From contig CAYWWV010000009.1 of the NCBI GenBank assembly GCA_964462185.1, positions 1 through 42,834 on the forward strand: a stretch of DNA of 42,834 bases. The letters are read 5' to 3'. The number at the start of each line of letters is the position of its first letter. The stretch's first letter is position 1. The notes under the pieces are model-generated. The model did no database searches. It was not told the origin of the DNA and saw only the letters and a list, made by a program, of their open reading frames with translations. This DNA comes from RBG-16-57-9 sp964462185 (GTDB lineage Archaea > Thermoproteota > Bathyarchaeia > TCS64). The translations under genes and the position numbers were made by a program. Below, piece after piece: positions 1 to 7,994 of this stretch.

Positions 1-37
1 GGTTGGGTGGTTTGGTAAAAAGGGGGTTTTATTGGAG

Positions 38-208
38 TTAGTCCTCGAACTGTTTCTTGAAGACCTTCTCCATTTCAGGGTAGTGTTCTCGGTTGAACTC
101 CTCCAGTTTCTCGGGGTGGGTGAGCTTCACGTGGAACCTCACGCCGCCGGGGCTTGCGCTCTTCCTATCACACCAGGGACACTTGAATTGGGGCATCTGC
201 TCGGCCAT
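38..208 (-). CDS. C2H2 zinc-finger microprotein (56 aa)
   Basis: Translating the minus strand from the ATG at 208 gives a 56-residue protein. Cys10, Cys13, His26 and His31 have the classic C-X2-C-X12-H-X4-H zinc-finger spacing. An acidic/basic helical tail follows and ends in FED. Single-finger proteins of this kind are common in archaea; some bind nucleic acid, and most have no assigned role. The gene lies 60 bases downstream of the MFS transporter on the same strand but has its own TATA-like element about 25-30 bases upstream, so a leaderless transcript is likely. After the stop, the strand runs into a C5-T5 stretch (about 21-30) that could end transcription. The zinc-finger reading is firm; the biological role is unknown. 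Confidence 0.75.
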   Translation of the reverse strand: MAEQMPQFKCPWCDRKSASPGGVRFHVKLTHPEKLEEFNREHYPEMEKVFKKQFED

Positions 209-228
209 AGTCTTCGCTCCGGTATAAA

Positions 229-239
229 CTCTATATACT
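229..239 (-). promoter_or_regulatory. TATA box of the zinc-finger gene
   Basis: On the minus strand an AT-rich AGTATATAGAG element lies about 25-30 bases upstream of the ATG at 208. This is the archaeal TATA-to-start-site distance, so transcription probably begins at or next to the start codon. Confidence 0.5.
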
Positions 240-268
240 GGGGATTTAACAGTTTGGCCGGGACAGGG

Positions 269-1546
269 CTACTCCTCGGCCACCTCAGGCTCCTCCACCA
301 ATACTACGAAGAGAACGCCTAAAACAAGGAGCGCCCCCGACAACACCAGCCATGGCAGGTCGGGGTCCACCTGGTAAAGGTAGCCGCTCAGGAAGGTGCC
401 CACGGTTTGAAGCGACATCCCTAGAACGCCGCTTCCCCAAGCCCCCCTCATCAGCCAAACCCCGCCGCCGCCGATTGAAGCCAGGACGCGGCCACGGTTC
501 TCCCTGGGGGTCATATCGGCGAAGAGGCTCTGGAAGGCTGGATTCATGAAGCTGTTGGTCACAGTGGTGGCCACCGCCAGCAGGGCCACATGGGTGAAGG
601 AGGAGGCCCTCAGGAAGAGGAGGGACTCCACGGCCCCCAGGACCATGCAGGCCCCAGCCAGGTTCTTTTTGTTGAAGAGGTCCACCGCTCTCCCCGCTGG
701 GATGCCCAGTATCACGCTGACGGCTCCCGATACCAGGAGGACCCTGCTCCACTCCGTCACCGACAGTCCTATGATGTCCTGGGCTCTAACCACCCAGAAG
801 GCGCTGGTCAGGCTGGCGAAGAACACGCTTGAGGAGACCAGCGCTGAGAGGGTGTAAAGCCTGCGGGGAACGACTCGGAGTACGGAGAAAATGCTTCGAT
901 AAGCCTCCAAGAGCAGGCTGGGGAGCCTGGAAGGGGACAGCTCCAGCTTGTTGGGGTTTTCAATGGTCTCCCTCAGATACCGGAGCCTGAAGAGAGCCAC
1001 CCCAGTGGCTATCCAGAAGCTGGCGAAGTATAGGCCATGCATAGCCCTGTTGATCCCAAAGGTGTCTATGAGCCAGCCACCCACCAGAGGCGCCAGAAGC
1101 CCGAAGGCGCTGGGTATGGCCATGGTGGCGGCAAACCCAACGCCTCTTTGCTCGGGGGGGAGGCTGTCGGCTATAAGGGCTTGGCGGGCCGGGAAGTAGA
1201 AGGTCACCAGGCTCTGCACGAACATCCCCACAGCTAGCCACTGCCAGCTGTTGGTGAAGGCGGGGATGAGGAAGCCGCAGGCATAGGCGAAGGTCATGTA
1301 GGATATGAGTTTGATGCGGCCCTGGTAGTCGGCTACGTATCCCCCGAGGGGGTAGAGGATGAGGCTGGCCAAGTTGCCAATGCTCATGATGACCCCGATG
1401 GTCTCGTATTCTCCCCCCAGGCTCAAGACGTATAGGGGCATGAAAGGCCAGATGATGTCAATGCTCGACCTCCAGACACACTCACACACCGTCATAACCA
1501 GGACGTTGCCCCGCATAAAGCTGAAGAACTCGGCGAGACGCGGCAT
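269..1546 (-). CDS. MFS transporter
   Basis: A 425-residue polytopic membrane protein of the major facilitator superfamily, with about 12 hydrophobic segments in two halves. The loop between helices 2 and 3 carries the family signature (motif A), GGYVADYQGRIKL at residues 68-80, and a looser copy, GIPAGRAVDLFNKK, occurs at the matching place in the second half. The C-terminus is acidic. Family members move small solutes or drugs by proton coupling; the substrate cannot be told from sequence. The start ATG has GAGGT about 6 bases upstream, and an AAATATTTA element (about 1588-1596) could be its TATA box. The gene is divergent from the small protein at 1686 and co-directional with the zinc-finger gene. 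Confidence 0.88.
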   Translation of the reverse strand: MPRLAEFFSFMRGNVLVMTVCECVWRSSIDIIWPFMPLYVLSLGGEYETIGVIMSIGNLASLILYPLGGYVADYQGRIKLISYMTFAYACGFLIPAFTNSWQWLAVGMFVQSLVTFYFPARQALIADSLPPEQRGVGFAATMAIPSAFGLLAPLVGGWLIDTFGINRAMHGLYFASFWIATGVALFRLRYLRETIENPNKLELSPSRLPSLLLEAYRSIFSVLRVVPRRLYTLSALVSSSVFFASLTSAFWVVRAQDIIGLSVTEWSRVLLVSGAVSVILGIPAGRAVDLFNKKNLAGACMVLGAVESLLFLRASSFTHVALLAVATTVTNSFMNPAFQSLFADMTPRENRGRVLASIGGGGVWLMRGAWGSGVLGMSLQTVGTFLSGYLYQVDPDLPWLVLSGALLVLGVLFVVLVEEPEVAEE

Positions 1547-1685
1547 GGAGAGACCTCGAGGTAACTCCTAATGCCAGGGCTCCATGTTAAATATTTAACC
1601 CCTGGGCTCACACGGGTTTTTCTTTCATCCAAATTTGACCACATGCCTTATACTGGGGGGCTCGAATACTTTGGTGGTGTGGGGA

Positions 1686-2024
1686 TTGTCGAAAGACAAG
1701 GTGAGCTGGATAACCTGCCCTGAGTGCGGAAGTAAAATTGGGATAGTCATCACCGTGGGAAAGGCAGAGGCAAAGGTTGAGGAGAGGTTGCCTACGCTTG
1801 GCGAGGGCTGGCCCCCAGGCAGCGCCCAACAGGTATTAGAGGCCGCGGGAATCGACGTCTCCCAGCTTGACGTGGTGGAGGACGAGGCCATGGTAACCAT
1901 CACCCCCAAAAGGTTCCTCGGAGACTTGTGGGGCCCCATAAACGACAAGGTTAGAGCCATGGGCGGAGTCTGGATTAGGGACGGAAAGAACAGCAGGTGG
2001 GAGATACCTAAACAGCAAAAATAG
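1686..2024 (+). CDS. uncharacterised protein with CPxCG knuckle
   Basis: I do not recognise this protein. The frame is open from 1635, but a TATA-like CTTATACT at 1647-1654 puts the transcription start near 1675-1682. I therefore favour the TTG at 1686 (GTG at 1674 or 1677 are alternatives), giving about 112 residues. The N-terminus has one zinc-knuckle pair, CPECGSK, without a second pair. The C-terminal half contains a Trp/Gly-rich stretch (WGPIND...GGVWIRDGKNSRWEI) that looks like a compact alpha/beta domain. It sits 57 bases upstream of the tRNA endonuclease subunit on the same strand, so a link to RNA is possible but unproven. Confidence 0.6.
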   Translation: MSKDKVSWITCPECGSKIGIVITVGKAEAKVEERLPTLGEGWPPGSAQQVLEAAGIDVSQLDVVEDEAMVTITPKRFLGDLWGPINDKVRAMGGVWIRDGKNSRWEIPKQQK

Positions 2025-2081
2025 GCCCGTGAGGGTGCTAAGAGGGAAGAGTTATCACAGTCCACCCCTCAAAGCCTAGAT

Positions 2082-2591
2082 GTGGAGCCGATAGTAGGGG
2101 TTTACACTGGTGAGGGCGTGGTTGTGCCCGTGGAGGGGGAGGCCGACTCCCTTCTCCAAGGCGGGTTTGGCTATAGGCGGGGTCGAACCCATTTTCTCCG
2201 AAGTGTCGAGGCTCTTTTCTTGGTGGATAGGGGGAGAGTCCAGGTGTTGGATGAGGCGACCAGGCAACCTCTCTCCCTCAAAGACCTGTTGGACAGGTTT
2301 ATCCCTGGGGACCCAGAGGTTTGGAACCGTTTCCTAGTCTACCGGGACTTGCGTATACGGGGTTATGTTGTTGAGGTGGGGGAGAAGGGGCTGCTGGTGT
2401 ATGAGCGGGGGGAATACCGTAAGAAGCCGCCCTCCTACTGGGTCAGGATAATTGATGAGGGCAGACCCATACCCACTGGCGAACTCCTAGACGAGCTGGC
2501 AAACCTGGGCCGCGGGGTCTCCCTCAAGCTGGCGGTGGTGGACCGGAGGGGAGAGGTGGTCTACTACTCAGCCGATGGGAAGGACTTCTAG
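2082..2591 (+). CDS. tRNA-splicing endonuclease structural (non-catalytic) subunit
   Basis: A 169-residue protein with the EndA layout: an N-terminal domain (residues 1-80, including GGFGY and RSVEALFLVD) and a C-terminal nuclease-fold domain (LVYRDLRIRGYVVEVG, then VYERG, ending LAVVDRRGEVVYY). Compared with the Methanocaldococcus enzyme as I remember it, the catalytic Tyr region (VYERG) is kept. The catalytic His is replaced in KKPPSYW, the catalytic Lys before the LAVVD strand is absent, and the YGADF insertion is lost. That is the pattern of the structural subunit of heterotetrameric (alpha2-beta2) archaeal endonucleases, which process bulge-helix-bulge introns; a catalytic partner must be encoded elsewhere. 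The start is GTG. The stop overlaps that of HisRS by 4 bases, tail to tail. Confidence 0.72.
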   Translation: MEPIVGVYTGEGVVVPVEGEADSLLQGGFGYRRGRTHFLRSVEALFLVDRGRVQVLDEATRQPLSLKDLLDRFIPGDPEVWNRFLVYRDLRIRGYVVEVGEKGLLVYERGEYRKKPPSYWVRIIDEGRPIPTGELLDELANLGRGVSLKLAVVDRRGEVVYYSADGKDF

Positions 2592-3754
2592 GAGACCTCC
2601 TCCACCACGGAGTCCAGGGGGACTTGCCTCTGTTCACCTGAGACCATATCCCTCAAAGTGACCACCCCCTTCTCCAAGTCTCTTTCCCCCACCACAACCA
2701 CCCATTTAACCCCCTTCTTCGCCGCGTACTCCAGCTGCTTCCTAAGATTCCTACCCATCAGGTCTACCAGGGTGGAGACGCCTTTTTGCCTCAGGGCTTG
2801 AGTGATCTGGAGGGCTTGGCGCATGGGTTTTTCCCCGATGGGAGCCACGTAAACCCTAGCCCCCCTCTGAAGCCCCTGGAACACGCCTTTCTCATCCAGG
2901 ATGGGCGTGAGCCTGTCGATGCCAAAGCTTATACCCACGGCTGGAACCGGGTTACCCCCGAATAACTCCACAATCTCGTCGTACCGTCCCCCCCCAGCGA
3001 TGCTTCCATAGTCCTCATACCCCAACGCCTCCACCTCGAAAACAGAGCTGGTGTAGTAGTCCAACCCCCGGGCTAGGCTGAGGTCNNNNNNNNNNNNNNN
3101 NNNNNNNNNNNNNNNNNNNNNNNNNNNNNNNNNNNNNNNNNNNNNNNNNNNNNNNNNNNNNNNNNNNNNNNNNNNNNNNNNNNNNATCTTGGAGAGCTTG
3201 TCCACGGCTCTGAAGGCGTCTAGCCGCTTCTCCTTGGGTACACCGACCTGCTCCACTAGCCCCCCCAGCACCCTCCTGTCGTTCACCCTAACATTGAAGC
3301 CCTCGAAGCCAAGCCGCTTTAGGGCGTCAACGCAGGCCGTTAAAACCTCTGCATCGGCTATCCTGCTCTCCACCCCGAAGATATCTATGTCGGCCTGCCA
3401 GAACTCCCTGAACCGCTTCTCGGTGGGGCGTTCATATCTCCAAACGGGGCCGATTACATACCTTTTAAAGGGCAGCACCAGGTTTTTCTGGGTGGCCACC
3501 ACCCTCACGGTGCTGCTGGTGTGCTCGAAGCGGAGGGCTAGCTCTCGGTCTGATTTGTCCTTGAAGGTGTATATCTGGTTGATGATGGCCTCCCCGCTCT
3601 TCACCTTGAAGAGGTCCAAGTATTCGAAGGCGGGGGTCTCCAGAGGCTCGAAGCCGTAGGCCTCGTAAACCTCCCTGATCCGGTCCTTCACCCAGTTGCG
3701 CTTCCACTGTTCCTCCGGCAAGTAGTCCCTGGTTCCCCGGGGGGGTTGAAACAT
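2588..3754 (-). CDS. hisS: histidyl-tRNA synthetase, interrupted by an assembly gap
   Basis: Class II aminoacyl-tRNA synthetase charging tRNA-His. The N-terminus PPRGTRDYLPEE, motif 2 (RYERPTEKRFREFWQADIDIFG region), the histidine-binding ARGLDYYTSSVFE, motif 3 (AVGISFGIDRL) and a C-terminal anticodon-binding domain (VYVAPIGEK...VVVVGERDLEKG) are all present. A 100-N gap removes the piece between motif 2 and ARGLDYY. With the N run counted the protein is 388 residues, somewhat short of the usual 420 or so, so the true gap may be longer than 100 bases. Reading frame agrees on both sides. It follows AlaX by 32 bases and is probably co-transcribed with AlaX and SecY. Confidence 0.93.
   Translation of the reverse strand: MFQPPRGTRDYLPEEQWKRNWVKDRIREVYEAYGFEPLETPAFEYLDLFKVKSGEAIINQIYTFKDKSDRELALRFEHTSSTVRVVATQKNLVLPFKRYVIGPVWRYERPTEKRFREFWQADIDIFGVESRIADAEVLTACVDALKRLGFEGFNVRVNDRRVLGGLVEQVGVPKEKRLDAFRAVDKLSKXXXXXXXXXXXXXXXXXXXXXXXXXXXXXXXXXXDLSLARGLDYYTSSVFEVEALGYEDYGSIAGGGRYDEIVELFGGNPVPAVGISFGIDRLTPILDEKGVFQGLQRGARVYVAPIGEKPMRQALQITQALRQKGVSTLVDLMGRNLRKQLEYAAKKGVKWVVVVGERDLEKGVVTLRDMVSGEQRQVPLDSVVEEVS
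3086..3185. other. assembly gap (100 N) in hisS
   Basis: Exactly 100 unknown bases inside hisS. The round length, repeated at two other places, marks it as a scaffold placeholder rather than a measured distance. Confidence 0.95.
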
Positions 3755-3786
3755 AGGGCTGTATACACTTGTGGCAGAATAAAGTG

Positions 3787-4422
3787 TTACTCCTCCAGCA
3801 GGGTCTCAACCTGCTCCTTCCCCCGCCCCGGATTCTTTCTCCGAAGCCTTACCCTCCCAATCTCCCCAGTCCTGGCCACATGGGTTCCCCCACAGAGGAC
3901 CTCTATGGGGCCACACCTCCAAGTCCTAACGCCCTCCCTGTCCTCGGTGACCTCGATGGGGAGGTTTCTCGATATGAACTGGTTTGACTCCTCCTGGACC
4001 CAAGCCAGGGCCTCGGGGTCCATCCTCCCCTCGTAGACATAGGTTGACCGGTCCTTGGAGTCGTCTACGTGGCTGCCCAGCCGGCTGAGCTTGCCGAAGC
4101 GCTGGAAAAGAAAATGCTCCACGATGTGGCTGGCTGAGTGAAGCCTCATGATGCGGTGCCTCCTACCCCAATCCAGGCGGGCCTCCACAGCCTCCCCCAC
4201 CCCAAAGGAAGGCTCAAACCCACAGATGTGAACCACCTCCCCCCCGCGGAGCACCGTGTCCACGACGGGCACCCCCTCTATCCAGCCACGGTCTCCGGCC
4301 TGCCCCCCGGATTCTGGGTAGAAGGCTGTCTGGTCCAACACAACGGATCTGCCTTCGACGGCGGTCACGGTGGCCTTGAACTCGGACAGGTAGGGGTCCA
4401 GGTGGTAGAGTTTAACCGTCAT
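3787..4422 (-). CDS. alaX: alanyl-tRNA editing protein AlaX (AlaX-M type)
   Basis: A 211-residue free-standing editing domain related to the editing half of AlaRS; it hydrolyses mischarged Ser- or Gly-tRNA-Ala. The zinc site is complete: H95 and H99 in LHSASH, and C177 and H181 in CGGTHV. The N-terminal part contains the glycine-rich PESGGQAGDRG (36-46) shared with AlaRS, which with the length puts it in the AlaX-M class rather than the short form. It lies between secY (38 bases upstream) and hisS (32 bases downstream) on the same strand, so it probably belongs to the tail of the spc operon. The start is ATG. Confidence 0.92.
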   Translation of the reverse strand: MTVKLYHLDPYLSEFKATVTAVEGRSVVLDQTAFYPESGGQAGDRGWIEGVPVVDTVLRGGEVVHICGFEPSFGVGEAVEARLDWGRRHRIMRLHSASHIVEHFLFQRFGKLSRLGSHVDDSKDRSTYVYEGRMDPEALAWVQEESNQFISRNLPIEVTEDREGVRTWRCGPIEVLCGGTHVARTGEIGRVRLRRKNPGRGKEQVETLLEE

Positions 4423-4460
4423 ATGCTGGGGGAGGGCGCGGGGCTTGAAAAAACCTATGG

Positions 4461-5867
4461 TTACTCCAAGGCGCCCCTGAGGAAGGGGTAGAGGTCCTCC
4501 ACCTGCTCCTGGACCATGGTCTGGTAGTACTGGTAGAGGATGCTCACAGCCAACAACGCCCCCATGCCCGAGCCAAAGACGCCGAAGAACTCACTCACGG
4601 CCGCCAAGGCCCCGATGATCATACCGCCGATGATGGTTATAGTGGGGATATACCTGTTGAGCAGCCTCTCTATGGGCTTCCTCTGCCTTCTAAACCCTGA
4701 CACCTGCATCCCAGATTGGAGCAGTTGGTCGGCCATCTGGTCGGCACCCAGCCCGCCAATCTCCAGCCAAGTAACGCTGAACAAGACACAGAAGGCAACC
4801 ACGATGACAAAGTAGATCAAAGCCCTAATGGGGTCGGCCAGGACCCCGGTTAGGCTGCCGGGGCTGGTGGTGTAATAGCTTAGCCCTCCTATGGGGTAGG
4901 TTCCACGGCTTGTCTGGTTGTACATCCCCAGCATGTTTAGAAACAGGTTGCTGTTGTCCCGGTTCCACCGCGTCCAGGTGAACTGCCCCAGGAGCTGGAA
5001 GTTGGCGAAGATGGCGTACGTGAGGATGACCGGTATGTTGCTCACGTAGAGGAGCTTGATGGGCATCCGGCTCCTGAAGCCTCTGTAGGTTCCGTGGCTT
5101 ATGGGGATCTCCACGCGCATACCCTCGACGTAGATGACGAAGGCGAAGACGGCCAGGGTGGTTAGGAAGCCGATCATGTCGGGGTATCCAGGCCTGTAGA
5201 ACCAGCTACGGGGCTCCAAGCCCCGGATGATGCCCTGTATGAAGGCCACCACAGCACCCAGTGATCGCCCGTCCCCCACTATGAAGGGGCTGAAACTCAT
5301 CCACCATATGTTCTGGGTGATGCCTGCGACGATGAACAGGCTTATGCCGCTGCCAATCCCCCAGCCCTTCTGCACCAGCTCGTCCAACATCATTATGACG
5401 AAGCCAGCAGCCAGGAGCTGGACGAATATGAGGAGGGCCTGCTGCCGGGTTATGTTTCCGTAGACCCCGCTAACTATGTATATCCCGGCTTGGACCACAA
5501 CCATGACGAAGCTGAAGAACTTGCTGGCGGTGGTGAAGAGTCCCCGGTCCTCTGGGTTGGTCCTGTCGAAGGAGATGATTTCTGAGCCCGCCAATAGTTG
5601 TATTATTAGCCCAGCGGTCACGATGGGGCCTATGCCCAGCTCCATCAGCGTCCCCCTGTTGGAGGCGAATATGATCCGCATGGTGGCGAAGGGGTCGGCT
5701 CCCCCGGTCTGTGGGATGCCGTAGAGGGGGATCTGGTTCATGATGAGGTATATGATTAGGGCGGCGAGGGTCCACATGAGGCGGGTGTTGAAAGGCACCT
5801 TTCTCTTGGGGGGTTTGACCTCGGGTATGAACCGCGAGATGGGCTTGAACAGGTCGAGGAACCGCAA
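4461..5867 (-). CDS. secY: preprotein translocase subunit SecY
   Basis: The 468-residue pore subunit of the Sec translocon, which moves or inserts proteins at the cytoplasmic membrane. About ten hydrophobic helices are visible. The archaeal SecY opening KVPFNTRLMWTLAALIIYLIM, the plug-region LMELGIGPIVTAGLI and the cytoplasmic loop FRRQRKPIERLLNRYIP are recognisable. It starts with TTG, with GAGGG a few bases upstream, 14 bases after uL15, which is the usual archaeal end of the spc operon. Downstream, AlaX and HisRS take the place of the adenylate kinase often found after secY in archaea. Confidence 0.96.
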   Translation of the reverse strand: MRFLDLFKPISRFIPEVKPPKRKVPFNTRLMWTLAALIIYLIMNQIPLYGIPQTGGADPFATMRIIFASNRGTLMELGIGPIVTAGLIIQLLAGSEIISFDRTNPEDRGLFTTASKFFSFVMVVVQAGIYIVSGVYGNITRQQALLIFVQLLAAGFVIMMLDELVQKGWGIGSGISLFIVAGITQNIWWMSFSPFIVGDGRSLGAVVAFIQGIIRGLEPRSWFYRPGYPDMIGFLTTLAVFAFVIYVEGMRVEIPISHGTYRGFRSRMPIKLLYVSNIPVILTYAIFANFQLLGQFTWTRWNRDNSNLFLNMLGMYNQTSRGTYPIGGLSYYTTSPGSLTGVLADPIRALIYFVIVVAFCVLFSVTWLEIGGLGADQMADQLLQSGMQVSGFRRQRKPIERLLNRYIPTITIIGGMIIGALAAVSEFFGVFGSGMGALLAVSILYQYYQTMVQEQVEDLYPFLRGALE

Positions 5868-5881
5868 ATGTTTCCCTCAGT

Positions 5882-6307
5882 TTATGGTTCTATGATGGTG
5901 CCGCCGGCTTCTTCAATCTTTTCCCTTGCAAGGGAGGAGGCGTAGCCTACTTTGACTGTGAGGGGCCGGGAGATGGTTCCCCTTCCCAGCAGTTTGGCCA
6001 CGCCAAGCTCCTCCAAGTCTAGGACCGAGTCTTCGCCCCAAGAGGGGCCCAGGACCTTTCTGGCCAAGTCCTCCAGGTCGCCCACATTTAGAGTGGCGGG
6101 GCGGGGCTTCTTTGCTGAGGGGGGTTTGAAGCCAATCCTCAGGAATCGCTGGGGCTCGTATTTGACGGTTCTAATCCAGAAGTGTTTCCTGCCCCCGGCT
6201 TTGCCTTTACCCCCTCTCCCCCCGGCTTTACGGTGTTGGCCCACCTGGCCCCAGCCCATATACCTGCTTCCACGCTGTTTACGAGTCTTCCTCAACTTGT
6301 GCGGCAA
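5882..6307 (-). CDS. rpl15: ribosomal protein uL15
   Basis: A large-subunit protein of 141 residues. The basic Gly-rich N-terminus (KTRKQRGSRYMGWGQVGQHR, GGRGGKGKAGGRKH) is the family hallmark, and the C-terminal part ends SLAREKIEEAGGTIIEP as in archaeal L15. The start is TTG at 6307, one base after the uL30 stop; the next ATG would cut off the conserved KTRKQRGSR stretch, so TTG is preferred. Transcribed between uL30 and secY. Confidence 0.95.
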   Translation of the reverse strand: MPHKLRKTRKQRGSRYMGWGQVGQHRKAGGRGGKGKAGGRKHFWIRTVKYEPQRFLRIGFKPPSAKKPRPATLNVGDLEDLARKVLGPSWGEDSVLDLEELGVAKLLGRGTISRPLTVKVGYASSLAREKIEEAGGTIIEP

Positions 6308-6308
6308 C

Positions 6309-6782
6309 TCAACACATCCTCCTAACCAACTCGTTGATGGCTTCCCCCCGGTAGCCCAACTCTCCCCTGCTCTTCCAGGGCCGCTTCACAGACTTCTTAT
6401 AACCCTTCTTGGGGGGGTGTAGCCTGAAGAAGGGTTTAACCCCCTCCAGCTTGTTGAGGCTTAGCTGGCAGGTCACCAGTTTCTCGGCCAAGTCGTCGAA
6501 GCCCTGGAACCCCAGCTCCTTTACGTAGTCCTCGGTGAGGGGGCGGTTCCCCGGGGCCCTCCCCCTTTTCTCAAGAAGCTCTTTTACGGTTTCCTTGGTG
6601 GGCTCGCCCCAGGTGATCCAGTCCTTCGCCTTCTGGAGCATTCCCTGGTAGTCAGGTCTATCGTCAATGATGGTGGCGTAGTTGGGCCTCTCCACCCTAA
6701 GCATCCTGAGGGTGTCCTCCACCCTTCTAGGCACATTTATAGTGCCCCGCACCCTTACAACCAGCAGGCTCTTCATCGCCAT
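6309..6782 (-). CDS. rpl30: ribosomal protein uL30
   Basis: A large-subunit protein of the long archaeal type (about 157 residues, versus about 60 in bacteria). It begins with the SLLVVRVRGTINVPRRVEDTLRMLRV core and continues with the archaeal extension containing GYKKSVKRPWKSRGELGYRG. The frame is open to a GTG at 6785, but the ATG at 6782 overlaps the uS5 stop as TGATG and is the likelier start by translational coupling; an ATG at 6776 is also possible. Confidence 0.94.
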   Translation of the reverse strand: MAMKSLLVVRVRGTINVPRRVEDTLRMLRVERPNYATIIDDRPDYQGMLQKAKDWITWGEPTKETVKELLEKRGRAPGNRPLTEDYVKELGFQGFDDLAEKLVTCQLSLNKLEGVKPFFRLHPPKKGYKKSVKRPWKSRGELGYRGEAINELVRRMC

Positions 6783-7417
6783 CACACCCAGTCTGAGGGC
6801 GTCATCACCCTCATGGTGTTCTTCAAAGCGTTGAAGGTGGCGTAGGCGAAGCTGGTGGTTGTGGTGGTCTTGCCCTTGGTGCTGCTCCAGCAGTCCTTTA
6901 TCCCAGCCAGGCGTAACACGTACTTCGCTGTGTCCCCCGCCACCAGCCCCAAGCCCTGGGGCCCTGGTATCAGGGTTACCTCGACGCTCCCGGCCTTGCC
7001 CGTCACCTTAAAGGGAAGGGTGTGGGGCTCGCCGCAGTCGCACTCCCAGCTCCCGCACCCCCTCCTAATGGGGTATAGGTTGAGCTTGGCCAGCCTGGTG
7101 CCCTTCTCTATGGCGTTTCTGACCCTCTGGGCCTTACCCAGCCCCACGCCAACCAACCCGTTTCCGTTTCCAACGGCTACCAGCGCAGTGAAGCGGCTGG
7201 ACTCACCAGCGTCCGTCTGCTTCTGAACCAGATTAATGTTTATGACCTCGTTTTGGAGGTCGGGGACCAACGCGTCCACGATCTCCACCTCTTTGATCCT
7301 ATCCCCCCTCTCAAATATCTCGTATATGCTGGCGATCTGGCCCTCATACACCATCCGCCCCAAGCCCGTCCTGGGCCGCCAGTTCTCCAGGGGGTTTTCC
7401 CGTCTTCTACTCAACAC
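6782..7417 (-). CDS. rps5: ribosomal protein uS5
   Basis: A small-subunit decoding-fidelity protein of 211 residues. The double-stranded RNA-binding-like core RFTALVAVGNGNGLVGVGLGKAQRVRNAI and the archaeal CGSWECDCGEPHTLPFKVTGKAGSVEV segment, with its Cys residues, are clear. The start is GTG at 7417 with AGGAG 4 bases upstream. The coding region overlaps the end of uL18 by 11 bases and hands over to uL30 through a 1-base overlap. Confidence 0.95.
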   Translation of the reverse strand: MLSRRRENPLENWRPRTGLGRMVYEGQIASIYEIFERGDRIKEVEIVDALVPDLQNEVININLVQKQTDAGESSRFTALVAVGNGNGLVGVGLGKAQRVRNAIEKGTRLAKLNLYPIRRGCGSWECDCGEPHTLPFKVTGKAGSVEVTLIPGPQGLGLVAGDTAKYVLRLAGIKDCWSSTKGKTTTTTSFAYATFNALKNTMRVMTPSDWV

Positions 7418-7994
7418 TTATCTCCTCAATCCTTGCCTTGACCTCATCGAAGTGGCTCGGAAGAGCCTCCGGTCTTAGTCCACGACGGAGATAGACTGAG
7501 AACCTCTTCTCGTACTCGATGGGGTCTAAACCTGTTTCCGCATACTTGGCGATAACCTCGCCTCTAATTGCCTCCAGCGAGGGGGCTATATCTGGGTCCA
7601 TTGGGATAGCCAATCCCGCGTCGATGGCGCCCTTCGCCGCGGCGTATACCTTGTTCCCTAGTGTATGCCTTTTAAGTCCTATGTCTAGATAGGCCCTCTC
7701 AACACCTGCTGCCAGAGCCCTTTTGCCAGCCAGGAAGCCCACAAGGTATGCGGCGGGGATGTTTTTCCCACTGGCCTTCCACCCTAGCTTGGCCAGGTCG
7801 TGGCTCGTGGCTGAAGCCAGCACCCTGTCGCCGGGTATATGGGCCTCCACCAGCTGTATAGATACGTGGCGGTTACTAACTCTGACTACGAACCGCGGCG
7901 CACCCGAGGTGGCCAGGATTCTCCGAGCATGGTAGTCGGTCTTCCCCTCCCGTCTCCTCCGGTAGGGGACTCGGAACCTGGGACCCTTACCCAA
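7407..7994 (-). CDS. rpl18: ribosomal protein uL18
   Basis: A 5S rRNA-binding large-subunit protein of 195 residues, the long archaeal/eukaryotic form. The opening YRRRREGKTDYHARRI, then PRFVVRVSNRHVSIQLVEAHIPGDRVLASA and RAYLDIGLKRHTLGNKVYAAAKGAIDAGL, match the family closely. It overlaps eL19 upstream by 8 bases and uS5 downstream by 11 bases, so it sits well inside the polycistronic unit. Confidence 0.95.
   Translation of the reverse strand: MGKGPRFRVPYRRRREGKTDYHARRILATSGAPRFVVRVSNRHVSIQLVEAHIPGDRVLASATSHDLAKLGWKASGKNIPAAYLVGFLAGKRALAAGVERAYLDIGLKRHTLGNKVYAAAKGAIDAGLAIPMDPDIAPSLEAIRGEVIAKYAETGLDPIEYEKRFSVYLRRGLRPEALPSHFDEVKARIEEISVE

Noticed and set aside
2588..3754. HisRS as a pseudogene because of the interruption
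   Set aside because: The break is an exact 100-N assembly placeholder and all flanking motifs are intact and in frame.
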